This document shows positions 16,687 through 25,313 of a stretch of 64,000 nucleotides of DNA, piece by piece (position 1 is the first letter of the stretch; each line of letters begins with the position of its first letter). Position numbers and translations under genes: made by a program. Origin of the DNA: Lachnospiraceae bacterium (GTDB taxonomy: Bacteria; Bacillota; Clostridia; Lachnospirales; Lachnospiraceae); NCBI GenBank assembly GCA_028693165.1, contig JAQUVX010000016.1, positions 31,146 to 95,145 on the forward strand, read 5' to 3'. The notes under the pieces were generated by a model. It did no database searches. It worked only from the letters and a program-made list of their open reading frames with translations, and was not told the origin of the DNA.

Positions 16687-17919
16687 TTAAACCACCAACC
16701 CATTTAACACAAAGTAATAACCAAATGCCACTACCGAAAATATCACCACCATAGGCATCGTCTTTCTAACCATCCTCCCAAGCGGAATCCGGTAATCCTC
16801 CGCGCAGAGTGTCAGACAGATATGAACCGGAGAAATCTGCATCGCCACATAGTTCATGCACATGAGCAAAATAAAAAGCGGCAGCGCATTCGCATTTCCC
16901 AGGGAAGCCATCGCCATCGGCATGCATAACACAATAATCGCCTGGCTTCCGGCCACGGTACTTCCGATAAAGAAAATCAACGCAAAAATAAGGAATTCCG
17001 GGAGCGGCATCTTAGAAAAGAATTCCGGGAGTTCTGTGATCACGCCCGTCGCGCCAAGAATCTCCTTAAACATCATAACAAGCGCCGTACTCAACAACAG
17101 TTTCCCTTCAAATGCCGTCCGGAAAAAGGGCAGGATCTCCTTGATCGAAAACTGATTGACAAACACGTTGAGCACAATGCAAATCAATACTGCTATGTAC
17201 ACCGGGAGATTGAAAACAAGAATCAGCGCAATCGCCAGTGCGATCGCCCAGATACTTTTTGCCAGAAGAATCCAGTAGTATCGTTTTAACTGATCTGGAA
17301 TCATCCCGGTATCCTTGGGGATTCTTCTCAGGTACACCACATACCCGACAAGAAACAGCGCCACAACCATCGGAAGCATGGCGATCAGGAACTGACTTAC
17401 GGTCACCCTTCCATTGGTCAGACTGATTGCGATGAAAATAGTCGTATACGTGGGTAGAAAGCTTTCCGAAATATGTCGGAAGTAGGAGGTAATGGCTGCC
17501 TTTTCTTCCGTATTCAAATAATCTCCCACACTTTCACGAACGATCGGTCCGCAGATCAGAACTGTGCTGGCCGCGGGAAGGCAGCCGAGCATAAACGGCG
17601 CCAGAGACGCATTGATCCTCCGATTATTGAAAATGCCATTGAGTGCTACCTGGGAATTGCTCAAATTCCTGCGTTTTTCCATCATGCGCTGCAAAAACGT
17701 AATGGTATAAAACACAAGCAACGACTGAATCGTATCCTTGCCAATGGCTCCCAGCCACAAAGCCCGACCGGCTGTTGTAAGCGGCAGACGATACAGCACC
17801 ACCGCACCAACCATCGCAGCCACAATCGCAATGCGAAGCGGTTGTCTGTACCACATGACAAGAATAATGATTGCAAAAACCACCAACAATTTTAATACAT
17901 CCATGACCATAGCATCCAT
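16687..17919 (-). CDS. DUF401-family membrane transporter
   Basis: 410 residues, ~10-12 hydrophobic segments. It resembles the DUF401 group of the ion-transporter superfamily: 'CLPAASTVLICGPIVRESVGDYLNTEEKAAITSYFRHISESFLPTYTTIF' in the middle and 'VAGSQAIIVLCMPMAMASLGNANALP...CMNYVAMQISPVHICLTLCAEDY' near the end form two related halves. Substrates of the family are not established; the second half resembles carboxylate transporters. The start at 17919 has GGAGG upstream and follows the EamA gene by 25 bp, so both are in one operon, divergent from the YheO-type regulator. Confidence 0.85.
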   Translation of the reverse strand: MDAMVMDVLKLLVVFAIIILVMWYRQPLRIAIVAAMVGAVVLYRLPLTTAGRALWLGAIGKDTIQSLLVFYTITFLQRMMEKRRNLSNSQVALNGIFNNRRINASLAPFMLGCLPAASTVLICGPIVRESVGDYLNTEEKAAITSYFRHISESFLPTYTTIFIAISLTNGRVTVSQFLIAMLPMVVALFLVGYVVYLRRIPKDTGMIPDQLKRYYWILLAKSIWAIALAIALILVFNLPVYIAVLICIVLNVFVNQFSIKEILPFFRTAFEGKLLLSTALVMMFKEILGATGVITELPEFFSKMPLPEFLIFALIFFIGSTVAGSQAIIVLCMPMAMASLGNANALPLFILLMCMNYVAMQISPVHICLTLCAEDYRIPLGRMVRKTMPMVVIFSVVAFGYYFVLNGLVV

Positions 17920-17944
17920 ATAGGGACCTCCTTATTATTTAACT

Positions 17945-18859
17945 TCATTGCTTCTTATCCGTTGATCGCACAGCGGCTGTCCGATTCAGCATATACACTC
18001 CGCACAGAATAAACACCGCACCCACCAGCTCCCGAATTCCAAATGTCTCCTGCAGGAAAACCACACCGGCAACAATCGACACCAGTGTCGTAATGTTGGC
18101 AAACGAACTCGTCTGTGTCACCGGAAGATAGGTCGCTGCATAATTCATGCAGAAAAATGCCAGTACGGAAGAAATTACAGCCAGATAAATAAGAGCAGCA
18201 ACAAAGGTCGGTTCCGAACACGCCCTGACCCATGCTGAGATCATGGTACCCTTACTCTGAATCAGGCTAAAGGTCAGGAAACTGACACAGCCCGCTGCAA
18301 ACATCGCATAGGTACGTTCCAGCGCGGTAAATTCAACCGAACACTTTCTGCTGAGGACGGCATAGAGTGAACCTGATATGACTGCGCCTGTCAGAAGCAG
18401 AACTCCTCTTCCCGTCACGCTGCCATCGCCGGCTCCTGTTACCGAGATGATGCAGACACCCAGCACGGAGCAGATCGCCCAGGCAAATTTTTCCCAGTGG
18501 AATGCTTCTCGCAAAACCACCGTTGCCAGAATAAAGGTCACAACCGGAATCAGTGCAATCATCAGACCGGAAAAAGAGGATGTACTATACTGAATGCCAT
18601 AGCATTCACACAGAAAATAAATAACGGGCTGACAAATACTCATCGGGAGCAAAACCCCAAACTTTTTTCCCCGAAACCTGACTTTGATCACACGCAGCAT
18701 TAAAAACACATTCAATACCGCAAACGCCAGCGTAAAGCGAAAAGCCAGCAGAGCAATCGGATCAATCGAGCGAAGTGCAATCTTAGAAGCCAAAAAACTA
18801 AATCCGAAAATCCCATTTCCAACCAGGACCGCAAGCATTGCCCTGTTCCTTTTTGACAT
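17945..18859 (-). CDS. EamA-family (DMT superfamily) transporter
   Basis: 304 residues with ten membrane segments and two EamA repeats (about 6-140 and 150-295), the standard drug/metabolite transporter layout. 'NGIFGFSFLASKIALRSIDPIALLAFRF' is the typical first-helix pair, and 'FASLASVVPVVTFILAT'-type segments recur. Members export amino acids or other metabolites. It is the first gene of the EamA-DUF401 operon and is transcribed away from the YheO-type regulator, which may control it. Its promoter carries an imperfect version of the palindrome found at ridA. Confidence 0.92.
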   Translation of the reverse strand: MSKRNRAMLAVLVGNGIFGFSFLASKIALRSIDPIALLAFRFTLAFAVLNVFLMLRVIKVRFRGKKFGVLLPMSICQPVIYFLCECYGIQYSTSSFSGLMIALIPVVTFILATVVLREAFHWEKFAWAICSVLGVCIISVTGAGDGSVTGRGVLLLTGAVISGSLYAVLSRKCSVEFTALERTYAMFAAGCVSFLTFSLIQSKGTMISAWVRACSEPTFVAALIYLAVISSVLAFFCMNYAATYLPVTQTSSFANITTLVSIVAGVVFLQETFGIRELVGAVFILCGVYMLNRTAAVRSTDKKQ

Positions 18860-18900
18860 GATGATCCCCTCCCGCCATAATGATTGTTCATTTATTATTT

Positions 18901-18938
18901 ATGATAGCAATTTTATCACTCTTTTGACAGATATGCAA
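18901..18938 (-). promoter_or_regulatory. EamA-DUF401 promoter with an imperfect operator-like palindrome
   Basis: Minus strand TTGCAT (18933-18938), 17 bp, TAAAAT (18910-18915). Inverted repeat GTGATAA-5-CTATCAT at 18901-18919 overlaps the -10; TGATA/TATCA match in both arms. Compare the perfect version at 9103-9121. Confidence 0.6.
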
Positions 18939-18999
18939 TATTTTCTATATCTTTTAAATTTTGTCTGTTTTTGATATTTGGGATATCTCCCTCCCCCAC

Positions 19000-19028
19000 T
19001 GGTAAAAAATCTCATTTTATGATAAACT
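19000..19028 (+). promoter_or_regulatory. Probable promoter of the YheO-type regulator gene
   Basis: TGGTAA (19000-19005, weak -35), 17 bp, TAAACT (19023-19028) preceded by TGA. It points away from the EamA promoter; the two lie 85-100 bp apart, allowing shared control. Confidence 0.4.
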
Positions 19029-19066
19029 GTAGCAATATAAGTTTATTATTTAAAGGAGGCTTCCCT

Positions 19067-19711
19067 ATGACCGACCAGGAAGTATTGGCAATGTATGATC
19101 CCTTGGTGGGATTCCTGTCCAAATTGTGCGGACCATCCTGCGAGGTACTGCTGCATGATGTTTCCAATCCGAAGAATTCCGTTATTGCAATCGAAAATGG
19201 TGCTCTCTCCGGGCGTTCTCTTGGCAGTCCGCTGACAGATCTGGCCTACAGGGTCATGGAGACTGGCGAATACAAGACGCAGCACTATCTGTCCAACTAT
19301 TCCGGCAGCAGCAAGGGGCGGCCATTTCTGTCCAACACCTATTTCATTACGAACGAAGACCGTCTGATCGGGCTGCTCTGCATCAACCGTGATACCGGCC
19401 CCATGCACGAGCTCGACCGCGCGCTCGAATCTCTGAGGCAGCAGTACAACTTATTCGATGTCGCCATGCCGGAGATTCACGAGACTCTGGAGGCACCGGT
19501 TCCCGTCATTCTGGAGAACTTAGTCAGCGCCGCCATCGACGAGGTCGGGGTTCCAAGGGAACGCCTGACCATCCATGAGAAGGTCGCGATCGTCCATAAG
19601 CTTTCCGAACAGGGTGTCCTCAACATGAGGGGCTCCATCGCCGAGATCGCCAGACAGTTCGACGTGTCTGAGCCGACCATCTACCGCTACATCAACCGCG
19701 GAAGGAAATAA
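19067..19711 (+). CDS. YheO/DauR-type transcriptional regulator (PAS-like plus HTH)
   Basis: About 214 residues from ATG 19067, preceded by AAAGGAGG; the frame stays open upstream but without a ribosome-binding site. The N-terminal YheO PAS-like domain is at 1-115 ('YDPLVGFLSKLCGPSCEVLLHDVSNPKNSVIAIENG', 'RLIGLLCINRD'). The C-terminal HTH is at ~165-212 ('GSIAEIARQFDVSEPTIYRYINR'). The one studied relative, DauR, controls D-arginine catabolism; others sit beside RidA, PLP enzymes and carriers. Divergent from EamA-DUF401 and close to the M20/patB/ridA genes, it is the likely local regulator. The effector is unknown. Confidence 0.9.
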   Translation: MTDQEVLAMYDPLVGFLSKLCGPSCEVLLHDVSNPKNSVIAIENGALSGRSLGSPLTDLAYRVMETGEYKTQHYLSNYSGSSKGRPFLSNTYFITNEDRLIGLLCINRDTGPMHELDRALESLRQQYNLFDVAMPEIHETLEAPVPVILENLVSAAIDEVGVPRERLTIHEKVAIVHKLSEQGVLNMRGSIAEIARQFDVSEPTIYRYINRGRK

Positions 19712-19715
19712 AAGA

Positions 19716-19766
19716 GAGCTCGAAACCGGATTGCCAATTCACATTCCGGATTTCGAGCTCTTTTTC
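19716..19766 (+). terminator. Intrinsic terminator after the YheO-type gene
   Basis: GAGCTCGAAACCGGA (19716-19730) pairs with TCCGGATTTCGAGCTC (19745-19760), with one bulged base, followed by TTTTTC. Placed 5 bp after the stop; it may also stop the S41 gene approaching from the other side. Confidence 0.9.
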
Positions 19767-19786
19767 TATTGATTTTGTTTTCCGTA

Positions 19787-21154
19787 TTATTTAATGGCCT
19801 CAATCGCCGCCTGCACCTGATTGTCCTGCTTTAAAATCTCCGCCATATCCTGACCCGGATTCTCCGGCACCTCATACTCCACTTCCACGTCCGGGGTCAA
19901 GCCCTTCTTGTGCAGATCGTTTCCTGCCGGTGTGTAGTAATGTGCAACCGTCAGCTTCACAGCGGAGCCGTCCGTCAGGGGAATCAGATTCTGCACAATG
20001 CCCTTTCCAAAGGAAGTCGTTCCGACCAGGACTGCCTTTTTGTAGTCCTGCAATGCTCCCGCAAATACCTCTGACGCGCTGGCGGACTGTCCGTTCAACA
20101 GCACCGCAATCGGCATATCCAGTTCATGGTCATCTGTTTTCGGATATCGTTTTTCCAGGCGCTTGCCCTCCGCCGTCTCATGGCGCAGTTCTCCATCCTC
20201 ACAGTAATACTTATCTTCCTGACCATGTTTACTCGCCGTCGAGAGCAGCATTCCGTCAAACGGATCTTCCGGCAGCAGGTAAGCCGCCATCTGCACGCAG
20301 GAATCCACGACACCGCCCGGATTATCCCGCAGGTCGATGACAAGACGCTCCATCCCCTGCTTTTCCAGATCTTCCACCGCCGTCTGGAACTGATCGCCGG
20401 TGATCACATCAAACTGTGTCACCAGAACATATCCGGTCTTGTCTTCCATCATCTGATGCTCTACGGTAGGATTCTCCACCATACGGCGCTGTACGTGCAG
20501 CGAAACTTCTTCCCCGTCGCGCAGAACCGTCAAATCCACATAGGTCCCTTCCTCGCCGCGGACATGCTGCTGAACCAGTACATCCAGGTCAAACTGGGAT
20601 ACGTCCTGACCGTCCACTTTGTAGAAGATATCCCCCTTCTTCATGCCGGCTTCCTCCGCCGGAGAGCCCGGGAATACGCGGATCGCAGTCATAATACCCG
20701 TCTCGATATTCTGGCTGATCATGGCTCCGATGCCGCAGTAGACACCGCTGGTCTCCTCACTCATCTGTGCATACTCTTCCGCAGTATAATACACCGAATA
20801 GGGATCGTCCAGACCATACATCAGCCCCTTGTAGATCCCGTCTTCCACCTTGCTCATATCCTCATCAAACAAAAAATCGCGATTGATGATATCCTGAAGT
20901 GTGCTCAGTTTTTTGTTCAGGCTCAGAAGATCCAGCTTCTGGTTTTCCGCCGCTGCCCCGGTGCTTTCCGCAACCGTGCCCTGCTGCTGCACCTGACTGT
21001 CGATCACCGAACGTCCGATTACCGAGATCCCTGCCGCCACACCGACGATCATCAATCCCGCAAACGCTGTTACCAGAGCGCCAACTAAGACGCCCTTCCA
21101 GAATTTATTTTTATTTTTTGTCTCATTCCTGTTTTCGTTTTCCAATGCTGTCAC
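19787..21154 (-). CDS. S41 family C-terminal processing protease (CtpA-like)
   Basis: 455 residues from a GTG start. An N-terminal membrane anchor (~19-42) places the enzyme outside the cell. PDZ domain is at about 130-220 ('EEAGMKKGDIFYKVDGQDV'). The S41 domain has the catalytic pair S359 ('GQSASASEVF') and K384 ('TTSFGKGIV'), placed exactly as in E. coli Tsp (25 residues apart). It is the last gene of ftsE-ftsX-M23-S41. In related bacteria S41 proteases trim cell-wall hydrolases or their partners, so a role in controlling the FtsEX-activated murein hydrolase encoded just upstream is likely, by neighbourhood only. Confidence 0.95.
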   Translation of the reverse strand: MTALENENRNETKNKNKFWKGVLVGALVTAFAGLMIVGVAAGISVIGRSVIDSQVQQQGTVAESTGAAAENQKLDLLSLNKKLSTLQDIINRDFLFDEDMSKVEDGIYKGLMYGLDDPYSVYYTAEEYAQMSEETSGVYCGIGAMISQNIETGIMTAIRVFPGSPAEEAGMKKGDIFYKVDGQDVSQFDLDVLVQQHVRGEEGTYVDLTVLRDGEEVSLHVQRRMVENPTVEHQMMEDKTGYVLVTQFDVITGDQFQTAVEDLEKQGMERLVIDLRDNPGGVVDSCVQMAAYLLPEDPFDGMLLSTASKHGQEDKYYCEDGELRHETAEGKRLEKRYPKTDDHELDMPIAVLLNGQSASASEVFAGALQDYKKAVLVGTTSFGKGIVQNLIPLTDGSAVKLTVAHYYTPAGNDLHKKGLTPDVEVEYEVPENPGQDMAEILKQDNQVQAAIEAIK

Positions 21155-21185
21155 CTGTCTTTCTGTCTGCCTCTGCAGCCGATGC

Positions 21186-22409
21186 TTACGGGCTCACATA
21201 ACTTTGTGGATTGATATAGCGTCCCCCCGCACGGATTCCAAAATGCAGATGCGGTCCCGTGGAATATCCCGTGGAACCCACCTTCGCAATCGTCTGTCCC
21301 TGGCTGACCTGTGCCCCTTCCGATACCAGGAGCTGTGAGCAGTGCATATACACGGTATAGACACCGCCGCCATGGCTGACCATGATATAGTTACCAGCCG
21401 AATAGCTGTATGTAGATACCACTACCGTGCCGGAAGCCGCCGCCACGATCGAAGCTCCGCTGCTCGCACCGATATCGATGCCCTGATGGTTACTCGAAGC
21501 ACCCTCGGTAGGTGAACTGCGTCCGCCAAAGCCCGATGTGATCCGTCCGCTTGCAGGACACGGCCACACAAATTTAATATTCCCAAGACTGACGGTTTTA
21601 TACGATTTTCCGGCTGCCTCAGCGGCTTTTCTCGCCTCTTCTTCCTTGCGTTTGATCTCCGCCTCAAGCTGCTTTACCCGATTCTCCTGCGCCTGGATGT
21701 CCCGCTCATATTCGCTGATCTGTCCCTGCGCCGCGTCGATCTGATTCTCAAAATTCTTCAGCTCCTTGCTCTTTTGGGAAAGCAGCGTCTCCACCGACTG
21801 CTGCTTCGCCTGCGTCTGCTCCTGCAAGCCGAGAAGCTGGGTATGTTCTTCCTGAAGCACCGCCTCATGCTGTGCGATGGCTTCCTTGGTCTCTACATAC
21901 TCATTCATCTTCCGTTTATCATATTCCGAAATCTTCTGAATATATTCCGCACGGTTCATCAGCTGCATCATATCACTGGACTGCAACAGCATATCGATAA
22001 AGCTGGTATCGCCCCGCTCATACATGTATTTGATGCGCAGCTTCATGTCCGCATACTGATCCGCTTCCACCACCTTCGCTGCATCCAGCTCCTGCTGGGT
22101 CACCGTAATGTCACTTTCCTTGGTGGTGATCTGCCCCGCAAGCTGCTCCAGCTCGCCGTTTAGCGTCTCTAAGTTGCCGTCCAGCTTCTTCACATATGCC
22201 GCCGCATCCTGCTTCAGTCCTTCGAGGCTCTTTAACGATGCCTCGACCTTCTGTTTCTCTTCCTCCAGGCTGCTGGCCTTCTTCTTCGCTGCCTCCACGT
22301 CCTGCTTGGTCGCATAGACCGGACTTGCCGAGGCACCTGCCAGCGCCAGCACCAGTCCGGCCGCCAGCAGCCTGCTGCGAAGCACCGCTGCCGTTCTCTT
22401 ATGTCTCAT
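21186..22409 (-). CDS. Secreted M23 murein hydrolase / activator with coiled coil (EnvC-like)
   Basis: Signal peptide at 1-35 ('RSRLLAAGLVLALAGASASPVYA'), long coiled coil at ~35-260 rich in Lys/Glu/Gln, and a LytM/M23 domain at ~280-405. Zinc and catalytic residues appear to be present: 'SSNHQGIDIGA' (H and D), 'YMHCSQLL' and 'GPHLHFGI' (HxH). So, unlike E. coli EnvC, this protein is probably an active endopeptidase (PcsB/CwlO-like role with FtsEX). The ATG at 22409, preceded by GGTGG, is preferred over a GTG three codons earlier; the ftsX stop abuts it. Coiled coil plus FtsEX neighbour argues for direct control by FtsX. Confidence 0.95.
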   Translation of the reverse strand: MRHKRTAAVLRSRLLAAGLVLALAGASASPVYATKQDVEAAKKKASSLEEEKQKVEASLKSLEGLKQDAAAYVKKLDGNLETLNGELEQLAGQITTKESDITVTQQELDAAKVVEADQYADMKLRIKYMYERGDTSFIDMLLQSSDMMQLMNRAEYIQKISEYDKRKMNEYVETKEAIAQHEAVLQEEHTQLLGLQEQTQAKQQSVETLLSQKSKELKNFENQIDAAQGQISEYERDIQAQENRVKQLEAEIKRKEEEARKAAEAAGKSYKTVSLGNIKFVWPCPASGRITSGFGGRSSPTEGASSNHQGIDIGASSGASIVAAASGTVVVSTYSYSAGNYIMVSHGGGVYTVYMHCSQLLVSEGAQVSQGQTIAKVGSTGYSTGPHLHFGIRAGGRYINPQSYVSP

Positions 22410-22418
22410 CTCAGCCAC

Positions 22419-23327
22419 CTACACTTTCAGGTATTTCCGGATGGTAAAGAAGCTTCCGAAGAATCCGATTCCCACGCCCAGAACCAGCGCAACCAGTATC
22501 ATCTTCGGATAGATTTCCCCAATCGGAATGAAATAAAACAGGTTCGACAGAATCTGGAACCGCTCTGCCAGATACACCACCGAACGATTGTACAGGACAT
22601 ACATACCTGCCAGTGGGATCGCCGCGCCGATCAGGCCGATCAGAACGCCTTCTACGATAAACGGCGCACGAATCATGAAATTCGTCGCACCGATCAGGCG
22701 CATGATCTGACTCTCCTGCTTGCGGAATGCCGCCGCCACCGATATCGTATTGTTGATCAGGAACACCGCAACTGCCAAAAGCACGCCGATGATCAGCACC
22801 GACAACAGTCCGATCATCTTGTTGAAGCTGGAAAATCCCGCCACCGCCGCGTTGGAATAATTGACCCGGCGCACGCCGTCTAACCCCTGCAGGTAGCTCA
22901 CGATCTGATTCTGATCCGCGATATTATGTAAGTAGATCTCGTAAGAGGCAGAGCCTGCCAGCGGATTGTCGTCCGCAAACCCCTCCGCCAGATCCTCCTG
23001 ATCTTCAAAATACTCGGATTTGAAGCTGTCCCATGCCTCCTCAGCCGACACATAGACCATCTCCTTGATCTCACTGCGCTGTCCGATCTGATCGCCCAGC
23101 GCCAGGATCTGATCCTCGCTCAAGTCCTCGTTAAACAATACGGTAATCCCCACCGTGGTCTCCACGTTTTTCACCATAAACTGGATGTTGGAGACAATGG
23201 AGAAAAATAAGCAAAATAAAAAAATACACGCAGAAATCGTGGCCGCGGAGGCCAGCGAAAACCAGATATTTCTGCATATATTTTTCACACCCTGTTTCAG
23301 GCAATAGCAAACTGTACTAAGTCTCAT
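22419..23327 (-). CDS. ftsX: Cell-division ABC permease FtsX
   Basis: About 302 residues: one N-terminal helix, an extracellular domain at ~45-170, then three membrane helices. The ATG at 23327 is chosen because the protein then starts [16 protein letters not shown], like other FtsX; an upstream GTG would add four residues. GGGTGG lies upstream. Permease half of FtsEX, which passes ATP-driven movement to a murein hydrolase outside; the M23/coiled-coil protein encoded directly downstream is the likely partner. Overlaps the 3' end of ftsE by 11 bp, so translation is coupled. Confidence 0.96.
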   Translation of the reverse strand: MRLSTVCYCLKQGVKNICRNIWFSLASAATISACIFLFCLFFSIVSNIQFMVKNVETTVGITVLFNEDLSEDQILALGDQIGQRSEIKEMVYVSAEEAWDSFKSEYFEDQEDLAEGFADDNPLAGSASYEIYLHNIADQNQIVSYLQGLDGVRRVNYSNAAVAGFSSFNKMIGLLSVLIIGVLLAVAVFLINNTISVAAAFRKQESQIMRLIGATNFMIRAPFIVEGVLIGLIGAAIPLAGMYVLYNRSVVYLAERFQILSNLFYFIPIGEIYPKMILVALVLGVGIGFFGSFFTIRKYLKV

Positions 23328-24003
23328 CTGTGTGTCCACCCTTCATCTCATCGCTGATAAGCCGTCCGCGATCCAGAGTAATCACACGCTTGCCCATCTG
23401 CTCTACAATCTCCTGACTGTGCGTAATCACAACTACGGTCGTGCCCCGCTGGTTGATCTCCTCCAGCAGCTTCATGATTTCTATGGCATTATCATGATCC
23501 AGATTGCCGGTCGGCTCGTCGGCAAGCAATACCTCCGGCCGATTGATCAGCGCACGCGCAATCGCCACACGCTGCTGTTCTCCGCCGGATAACTGCTGCG
23601 GCAGAGACTTATACTTTGCAGAAAGCCCTACCAGCTTTAAAATCTTCGGGACCGATTCCCGGATGCTGCGGGAGGGGACTCCGATGACACGCTGCGCGAA
23701 GGCTACATTCTCAAATACGCTCCGATCCCGCAAAAGCCGGAAGTCCTGAAACACGACTCCCAGCTTTCTGCGGTATTTCGGCACATAGCGCCGCGGCATC
23801 TTCTGCAAATTCATATCGTTCACAAGGATCTGACCGGAGGTCGGCTCCGCCTCCTTGAGGAGGAGCTTAAACAGGGTTGTCTTGCCGGAGCCGCTGCGCC
23901 CCATGATAAACACAAACTCCCCGTCCCCGATCTCGATGTTGATGTCCTTTAACGCTTTGTTTCCGGTCTCATACGTCTTATTGATATTTCGGATTTCTAT
24001 CAT
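23317..24003 (-). CDS. ftsE: Cell-division ATP-binding protein FtsE
   Basis: 228 residues, the usual size. Walker A '[10 protein letters not shown]' (about 35-44), ABC signature '[15 protein letters not shown]', Walker B '[12 protein letters not shown]', and switch His in 'VVVITHSQE'. It drives FtsX. The pair in Firmicutes links division or sporulation timing to wall hydrolysis. First in the ftsE-ftsX-M23-S41 set; it begins 3 bp after the CdaR-type regulator gene, so all five may be one transcript. Confidence 0.97.
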   Translation of the reverse strand: MIEIRNINKTYETGNKALKDINIEIGDGEFVFIMGRSGSGKTTLFKLLLKEAEPTSGQILVNDMNLQKMPRRYVPKYRRKLGVVFQDFRLLRDRSVFENVAFAQRVIGVPSRSIRESVPKILKLVGLSAKYKSLPQQLSGGEQQRVAIARALINRPEVLLADEPTGNLDHDNAIEIMKLLEEINQRGTTVVVITHSQEIVEQMGKRVITLDRGRLISDEMKGGHTDET

Positions 24004-24005
24004 AA

Positions 24006-25094
24006 TTAATAATCCAGGCTCTCCATGTATTTCATATATTTAACAACCATCAGGGCAATCTTGAAGGTAATCGCATCCTCAAACACCCGCAGATCCAGCC
24101 CGGTGCTCTTCTGCAATTTGTCCAGACGATATACCAGCGTGTTGCGGTGGATGTAAAGCTGTCTGGACGTCTCAGACACGTTTAAGCTGTTCTCGAAGAA
24201 TTTGTTGATGGTGGTCAGAGTCTCCTCGTCAAAGTCATCCGGAGACTTGCCCTCGAATACCTCACGGATAAACATCCGGCACAGCGGAAGCGGAAGCTGA
24301 TAGATCAGGCGGCCGATTCCCAGGTTGCCATATGCCACCACGTTCTTGCCGCTGTAGAAGATCTTGCCCACATCCAGTGCCATCTTCGCCTCTTTGTAGG
24401 AGCGGGATACTTCCTTGATGTCGCCCACCACGGTACCGTAAGAAACATGCACCTTGGTCATCGCCTCGGTATTCAGCATATCCAGCACCATGTTGGCAGT
24501 CTTTTCCAGATCATCGTAGGACTCGTTCGGCTTCACTTCCTTGACGAGAATGATGTTCTTCTCATCCACAGCCGTGATAAAATCCTTGGTCTTCGTCGCA
24601 AACAGGCTGCGCACGGTCTCAAGCGCGTTGACATCCTTCTCGTGCTTGGTCTCGATCAGATAAACCACGCGCTTCACATTGGTCTCAATATGCAGCTTCT
24701 TGGCGCGGTTGTAGATGTCCACCAGCAGAAGGTTGTCCAAAAGCAGGTTCTTGATGAAATTGTCTTTGTCAAAACGCTCTTTATATGCCACCAGCAGGTT
24801 CTGAACCTGAAACGCTGCCAGCTTGCCTACCATGTAGACGTCGTCGCTTCCGCCACGGGCCAGCAGAATATACTCCAGCTGATGCTCGTCAAATACTTTA
24901 AAAAACTGATATCCCTGAATAACCTGACTGTCTGCCGGAGAATCTACGAAGGATAAAATGGAATCCTCATAAGCCTCTGCCTCCGGAAATGTAGATGCCA
25001 ATACCTTGCCTTCCGTATCACAGATGCACAGATCCACTCTCGTAATACCCTTTAATCCGTCAATCGTCGTCTGAAGAATCTGATTCGATATCAT
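24006..25094 (-). CDS. CdaR/PucR-family transcriptional regulator
   Basis: 362 residues. The N-terminal part (1-130) is a CdaR-type sensor-like region with 'CDTEGKVLASTFPEAE'. The middle (~150-270) is a GGDEF-fold-like PucR domain ('VSYGTVVGDIKEVSRSYKEAKMALDV'). The C-terminal HTH_30 at ~305-355 ('NVSETSRQLYIHRNTLVYRLDKLQKSTGLDLR') binds DNA. CdaR members respond to sugar diacids; the true ligand here is unknown. It precedes ftsE with 2 bp between stop and start, and has a promoter at 25129-25157. Gene order CdaR-ftsE-ftsX-M23-S41 recurs in Lachnospiraceae, which suggests a link to wall turnover that is not understood. Confidence 0.92.
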   Translation of the reverse strand: MISNQILQTTIDGLKGITRVDLCICDTEGKVLASTFPEAEAYEDSILSFVDSPADSQVIQGYQFFKVFDEHQLEYILLARGGSDDVYMVGKLAAFQVQNLLVAYKERFDKDNFIKNLLLDNLLLVDIYNRAKKLHIETNVKRVVYLIETKHEKDVNALETVRSLFATKTKDFITAVDEKNIILVKEVKPNESYDDLEKTANMVLDMLNTEAMTKVHVSYGTVVGDIKEVSRSYKEAKMALDVGKIFYSGKNVVAYGNLGIGRLIYQLPLPLCRMFIREVFEGKSPDDFDEETLTTINKFFENSLNVSETSRQLYIHRNTLVYRLDKLQKSTGLDLRVFEDAITFKIALMVVKYMKYMESLDY

Positions 25095-25128
25095 AGTGCA
25101 CGCTCCTTATTCTGTTTTTCACTTGTGT

Positions 25129-25157
25129 ATTATAAACAAAAAATCATTATTCTTAAA
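25129..25157 (-). promoter_or_regulatory. Probable promoter of the CdaR-ftsEX operon
   Basis: Minus strand consensus -10 TATAAT (25129-25134), 17 bp, weak -35 TTTAAG (25152-25157). About 35 bp upstream of the CdaR start. Confidence 0.5.
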
Positions 25158-25206
25158 AGAATCCTTGTCTTATATCTTAAAGCAATTTGCCAAAAAAAGC
25201 AAGCAA

Positions 25207-25254
25207 AAACCCAACGTACTCCACATCCTTGATGGTCGGAGGTACGCTGGGTTT
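25207..25254. terminator. Intrinsic terminator downstream of ugpC-like gene
   Basis: AAACCCAACGTACT (25207-25220) pairs with GGTACGCTGGGTTT (25241-25254) with wobbles. On the minus strand the stem is followed by TTTTTGC after the ABC ATPase gene (stop at 25314); on the plus strand by TTTCTTTT. Confidence 0.8.
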
Positions 25255-25313
25255 CTTTTATACTGTTATCCTGTTTTTCTGACAGACAATCCAAATGACA
25301 AAATCAGACGTTT

